From NCBI RefSeq assembly GCF_002257695.2, contig NZ_CP155571.1: a stretch of DNA of 64,000 nucleotides. One strand, written 5' to 3'. The position numbers and the translations under genes were made by a program. Below, piece after piece: positions 60,617 to 64,000 of the stretch. Source of the stretch: Sporomusa acidovorans (GTDB lineage Bacteria > Bacillota > Negativicutes > Sporomusales > Sporomusaceae). Below the pieces are notes generated by a model. The model saw only the letters and a program-made list of their open reading frames with translations. It made no database searches and was not told the origin of the DNA. How positions within the stretch are numbered: the first letter of the stretch is position 1; each line of letters starts with the position of its first letter.

Positions 60617-61563
60617 TCGAGACGCTAAAGTCCAATCTGGTAAAATTGGATTATGGTCCTATACAAATGACGATTCAAGCCAGTTGCCACGGACAGCCGC
60701 TCATTAAGCAGCAAAGGGTGGCTGCCCGCGAGGCGATGAGACTCCTTGATGAATTAGCTAAACATAAGCATATTGCAGCTCTGCCACAGGCTGAAGTCGG
60801 GGATATAAGCGAGCTTCCTGCCATTTTGCAAAAAATGGTAGCCGCCGTCCGGGAATCAGGGGATGAAACTCTTACGCCGATGGCGGCTGTTGCCGGTTCC
60901 TTTGCCGATCTTGTTGCGGATTATTTGGTTGCGCAAGGTGCTACCAAGGTAATTATCAATAACGGCGGCGATATAGCTGTCCGACTGCGGAACAATGAAA
61001 GTGTGGCGGTAGGCTTGGCGCCGGCGCTGGCGGCGCCCTTTACTCATGTTAAGCAAATAACTGCCCAGGATGGTATTGGCGGCATTACAACCAGCGGGCT
61101 GGGCGGGCGAAGTTTCACAAAGGGCATAGCGACCGCTGCTGTGGTCGCGGCAGGTTCGGCTGCTTTTGCGGATGCTTGCGCAACAAGTCTGGGCAATGCA
61201 ACGTATGCGCCGCATCCTAATATTCAGAGGGTACTTGCCGAAACGCTTGATCCTAATATTGATATAAAAGGCCACTACGTTGTTGCCAGTGTTGGCGCTT
61301 TGCCGCAGGAAATTATAGAAAAATCCTTGCGCAACGGCTGGCAAAAGGCACAAGCGTGGCTTAGCAGAGGGCAAATTAAAGGAGCGGCAATTTTTATTAA
61401 TCATTACGGAGTGTTTATTCCTAACGATTTTGCTCAGCCGGCCGAAAGAACAACTATAGGAGAGGTGAATCATGGAACCGAAAAATTATCTGGATTATTA
61501 TCATTGCGTATTACCGATGATCCACACGCTTTTCGGCGGTCAAATTGGTGTAACACTTACTGA
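60613..61563 (+). CDS. UPF0280 family protein (ApbE-related), possible flavin transferase for Hnr
   Basis: A 316-aa protein of the UPF0280 family, distantly related to ApbE: S-F-A-D-L-V-A-D-Y-L near residue 97, I-I-N-N-G-G-D-I-A-V-R-L near 114, T-S-G-L-G-G-R-S-F near 155, A-D-A-C-A-T-S-L-G near 190. It is fused to hnr by an ATGA overlap. ApbE attaches flavin to proteins, and Hnr needs covalent flavin, so it may load Hnr; this is inference. The last 30 residues overlap the next gene by 92 bp and run through its ribosome site, which suggests that the native stop was lost by a small mutation. Confidence 0.72.
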   Translation: MIETLKSNLVKLDYGPIQMTIQASCHGQPLIKQQRVAAREAMRLLDELAKHKHIAALPQAEVGDISELPAILQKMVAAVRESGDETLTPMAAVAGSFADLVADYLVAQGATKVIINNGGDIAVRLRNNESVAVGLAPALAAPFTHVKQITAQDGIGGITTSGLGGRSFTKGIATAAVVAAGSAAFADACATSLGNATYAPHPNIQRVLAETLDPNIDIKGHYVVASVGALPQEIIEKSLRNGWQKAQAWLSRGQIKGAAIFINHYGVFIPNDFAQPAERTTIGEVNHGTEKLSGLLSLRITDDPHAFRRSNWCNTY

Positions 61564-62308
61564 CTGTGAACAAATACGCCTGTATCTGCCTGCTAACAAA
61601 CTTGATTTAAAATGTCAACAGGGCGATAAACTTTTAGCCGGAACGGGAATTTACCGGGCGGTGCATGAAGGTCGCCGCGTAGTTGGTCATGTAGATAAGT
61701 CGCATTATGGTGTACCCTATACCACCATGTCGTTGCCAATCACATCGGAAACAGGAGAAATCATTGGTTCGATTGCCGTTACCCAGACGATTGAGCGGGA
61801 AGAATTACTACGGGATATGGCCGGAAAACTGGCAGAAAACCTTGAGGTATTAGCAAGCAATACCGAGGAAATTTCCGCGCAAACCGAGGAAATTTCCGCG
61901 GTTAGCTGTACACTTTCGCAAACGGCAAAAGATTCTCAGATTCGGGTCGGGGAAACTGATCAGGTAATTGGCTTTATTAAAGATATTGCCAGTCAAACGA
62001 ACTTGTTAGGCTTAAATGCAGCCATCGAGGCGGCCAGAGTTGGTGACGCCGGCCGTGGTTTCGGTGTTGTTGCCGAGGAAATTAGGAAACTTGCGGCAAA
62101 CAGTGCGGAGTCTACCAAAAACATTAGTACTGCGTTACAGCAATTACAAAAAGACAGTGGCAGTTTGTATGAACAGCTATCCCACGTCAATGACTTAATT
62201 GGACAGATAGCTCAGGCTTCCACCCAGGTTGCGGGGGTCGTGCAGCAAGTGAACGGCACAGCGCAGCAACTGAATGATCTGGCTGAAAATCTATTTGAGG
62301 AAGAGTAG
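61472..62308 (+). CDS. Soluble methyl-accepting chemotaxis-type protein of the nicotinate cluster
   Basis: A 278-aa cytoplasmic protein without membrane segments. Residues 1-110 form a small sensor (V-L-P-M-I-H-T-L-F-G-G-Q-I-G-V-T, then S-L-P-I-T-S-E-T-G-E-I-I-G-S-I-A-V). The rest is an MCP signalling hairpin with A-S-Q-T-N-L-L-G-L-N-A-A-I-E-A-A-R and G-R-G-F-G-V-V-A-E-E-I-R-K-L-A. ATG 61472 has TAGGAGAGGTGAATC upstream. It would detect an intracellular signal such as nicotinate or flux through the pathway. Confidence 0.82.
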   Translation: MEPKNYLDYYHCVLPMIHTLFGGQIGVTLTDCEQIRLYLPANKLDLKCQQGDKLLAGTGIYRAVHEGRRVVGHVDKSHYGVPYTTMSLPITSETGEIIGSIAVTQTIEREELLRDMAGKLAENLEVLASNTEEISAQTEEISAVSCTLSQTAKDSQIRVGETDQVIGFIKDIASQTNLLGLNAAIEAARVGDAGRGFGVVAEEIRKLAANSAESTKNISTALQQLQKDSGSLYEQLSHVNDLIGQIAQASTQVAGVVQQVNGTAQQLNDLAENLFEEE

Positions 62309-62378
62309 ATCAAGGCCGGGGCAGTGATTTTTATTGAGATAATCGGTCTACCAAGAAAAGTTTAGGAGGTAAGCATGG

Positions 62379-63266
62379 ATGAAATTGCTGACTTACTATG
62401 CACCTAAAAATATCAAACAATTAACAGAATTCTTATCCACGAAAAAGACCGGAGCAAAAATTCTTGCTGGTGGTACTGACGTTGTAATTCAGTTGCGCGA
62501 GCATAAGATTGACCCTGAATGCATTGTTTCCTTGAAATTTATTCCGGAACTAAAAGGCATAACAGAGCAAGCTGATAAAATTATTGTTGGGCCAATGACC
62601 ACCTTTACTGAATTAGCTGAATCCCCTTTAATTCGCTCCAAAGCCTTTTTACTTGCCCAGGCGTCGGCCTCTGTCGGTTCGCCGCAAATCAGAAACACCG
62701 GAACAGTGGGGGGCAATATAGCCAATGCCTCGCCGGCCGGGGATACGCTGCCGGCTTTAATGGCGCTTAACGCTGTGTTGACAATAACTAGCGATCACGG
62801 TGAACGGCAAATACCGCTTAAGGATTTTTATTTAGGTATTGGCAAAACGAAACTGGCAGCTGATGAATTTGTTAAATTGATTACAGTTGATGCGCTGCCT
62901 GCTACTGGCGGCAGTGCTTTTATCAAGCTCGGCCGGCGCAATGCCTTGGCAATTTCCCGCATCAGTATGGCAGCGGTAGTCGGGTATTCACGGGAAAGCA
63001 ACACCGTTACCGATTGCCGGATTGCAGCCGGTTCAGTGGCTCAGAATCCTTTTAGATTGCATAAAGCGGAAAATGTTCTGGTGGGGGCTGACTTAACCAC
63101 TGCCGCAGTAGCAAAAAGCGTACAGGCAGCATGTGAGGAACTTAGCGCAACGCTTGGCCAGCGTGCTTCGGCCGCATATAAGAAAACGGCGGGTCCTGTA
63201 TTAGTGCACAGGGCGCTCAATCAGGCAATAAGTCAGGTATATGATAATTGGACGCAACAAGCGTGA
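62379..63266 (+). CDS. ndhF: Nicotinate dehydrogenase, FAD subunit
   Basis: A 295-aa member of the CoxM/xanthine dehydrogenase FAD-binding family: I-L-A-G-G-T-D-V-V-I-Q-L near residue 28, Q-I-R-N-T-G-T-V-G-G-N-I-A-N-A-S-P-A-G-D near 105, and I-K-L-G-R-R-N-A-L-A-I-S-R near 183. It passes electrons from the iron-sulfur subunit to NADP. It is separated from ndhSLM by four genes, unlike most relatives where the subunits are adjacent. A TTTAGGAGGTAAGC site lies upstream. Confidence 0.92.
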   Translation: MKLLTYYAPKNIKQLTEFLSTKKTGAKILAGGTDVVIQLREHKIDPECIVSLKFIPELKGITEQADKIIVGPMTTFTELAESPLIRSKAFLLAQASASVGSPQIRNTGTVGGNIANASPAGDTLPALMALNAVLTITSDHGERQIPLKDFYLGIGKTKLAADEFVKLITVDALPATGGSAFIKLGRRNALAISRISMAAVVGYSRESNTVTDCRIAAGSVAQNPFRLHKAENVLVGADLTTAAVAKSVQAACEELSATLGQRASAAYKKTAGPVLVHRALNQAISQVYDNWTQQA

Positions 63267-63297
63267 ACAAAATATGATAACGGATAAGGGTTAACCA

Positions 63298-64000
63298 ATG
63301 AGAAAGCTGGTCGTTGTTAAAGGTGGCGGAGATATTGCAACCGGTATTGTGCACAGACTTTTCCGCAGTGGGTTTGACGTTGTTATTACTGAATTGACCA
63401 AACCGACAGTTATTCGCTATACGGTAGCGTTTGCCGAAGCAATCTATGCCGGGAATGCTTTGGTTGAAGGTATGGAAGCGAAACTTGCGAAGAAAGAAGA
63501 CATAAGGAAACTATTGTCGTTGGGGAAAATACCCGTACTTATAGATCCCCAGGCAACCGTAGTGCGGTTGCTTAAACCGTGGGCAGTCGTTGATGCAATT
63601 TTAGCCAAGAAAAATACCGGAACCTTTCTTACTGACGCCGGTATAGTGATTGGAACCGGCCCCGGATTTGTGGCTGGTCAGGATGTTCACGCTGTTGTTG
63701 AAACGATGCGCGGACATGATCTTGGGCGAGTGATAACGCAAGGTACGGCTTTACCTAATACCGGCGTTCCCGGAAATATCGGCGGCTATACGCAGGAACG
63801 GGTCATAAAAGCTGCTACCGATGGCATATTTCAAGCCAAAAGAAAGATTGGCGACATCGTTAGCCCCAATGATATTGTTGCCTATGTGGATAAGATACCG
63901 GTTAAAGCAAAAATATCAGGTATATTGCGCGGCATACTGCATGATGGGCTAACGGTCAAGCAAGGAATGAAGGTGGGCGACGTTGATCCGCGTTGCCGTT
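63298..64000 (+). CDS. yqeB: Selenium-dependent molybdenum hydroxylase factor YqeB, 5' part
   Basis: 234 residues are visible and the frame is open at the right edge. It starts M-R-K-L-V-V-V-K-G-G-G-D-I-A-T-G-I-V-H-R-L-F, the YqeB (EF2563-type) signature, followed by L-T-D-A-G-I-V-I-G-T-G-P-G-F-V-A-G-Q-D-V-H-A-V-V-E-T. YqeB-type proteins go with molybdenum hydroxylases that carry a labile selenium, and are thought to help build or insert that cofactor. It fits the selenium need of nicotinate dehydrogenase directly upstream. Start ATG 63298 follows AAGGGTTAACC, a weak ribosome site. Confidence 0.88.
   Translation, partial: MRKLVVVKGGGDIATGIVHRLFRSGFDVVITELTKPTVIRYTVAFAEAIYAGNALVEGMEAKLAKKEDIRKLLSLGKIPVLIDPQATVVRLLKPWAVVDAILAKKNTGTFLTDAGIVIGTGPGFVAGQDVHAVVETMRGHDLGRVITQGTALPNTGVPGNIGGYTQERVIKAATDGIFQAKRKIGDIVSPNDIVAYVDKIPVKAKISGILRGILHDGLTVKQGMKVGDVDPRCR

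Overview
The window looks like the chromosome of an anaerobic, endospore-forming bacterium, most likely a Negativicute of the Sporomusa type. This is inferred from a gerABC-type germination operon, nrfHA cytochrome c nitrite reductase, a LexA-controlled LysM gene and a clostridial-type nicotinate fermentation cluster. The assignment rests on gene content only. No rRNA, tRNA or CRISPR array was seen.

Left part (1-30 kb). A cut-off LuxR-type gene is followed by a HAD phosphatase with an organophosphate transporter, a DUF2325 coiled-coil protein, and two tandem ModA-like binding proteins. A block of decayed genes (7.5-11.4 kb) holds a PrpR/PAS/AAA regulator, an MFS tail, a zinc alcohol dehydrogenase and a PrpR-N chemoreceptor. 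Next come a membrane-anchored Cas4/RecB-like nuclease, a THEP1 NTPase, a CoaC-like flavoprotein, an SOS-controlled YneA-like protein, a DUF134 regulator, and an ArsR regulator with a CoA-disulfide reductase/rhodanese/TusA/DsrE fusion. A 1982-bp IS1182-type element with 7-bp target duplications sits inside an already damaged FAD oxidoreductase gene. Three copies of a palindromic repeat of about 130 bp lie at 8.9, 13.8 and 17.6 kb. The germination operon, ThpR and a DUF441 membrane protein follow.

Middle part (27-43 kb). A DUF3311/SSS symporter pair lies with an M20 amidohydrolase, then nrfHA and a peroxiredoxin. A glycerate module follows: an RpiR regulator, a GarR-like reductase, glycerate kinase and CdaR, with clear operators in the divergent regions. 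Next is a sigma-54 activator whose N-terminal sensor domain is duplicated.

Right part (43.3-64 kb). A single co-directional cluster encodes the whole Eubacterium barkeri-type nicotinate fermentation: nicotinate dehydrogenase (ndhF/S/L/M), 6-hydroxynicotinate reductase (hnr), enamidase, 2-(hydroxymethyl)glutarate dehydrogenase and dehydratase, B12-dependent 2-methyleneglutarate mutase, methylitaconate isomerase, dimethylmalate dehydratase and dimethylmalate lyase. It also carries a transporter, a MutL-like protein, an ApbE-related UPF0280 protein, an AA_synth-family protein, a soluble chemoreceptor and the start of the selenium/molybdenum hydroxylase factor YqeB. Nicotinate would be converted to ammonia, CO2-level intermediates, pyruvate and propionate.

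Regulation. Two nearly identical -24/-12 (sigma-54) promoters precede the first MFS transporter (40.58 kb) and the nicotinate operon (43.23 kb). Each has a TTGAAAAGAAT-type inverted repeat upstream; the nicotinate copy is a perfect 16-bp-arm palindrome. The adjacent sigma-54 activator is the obvious candidate regulator of both.
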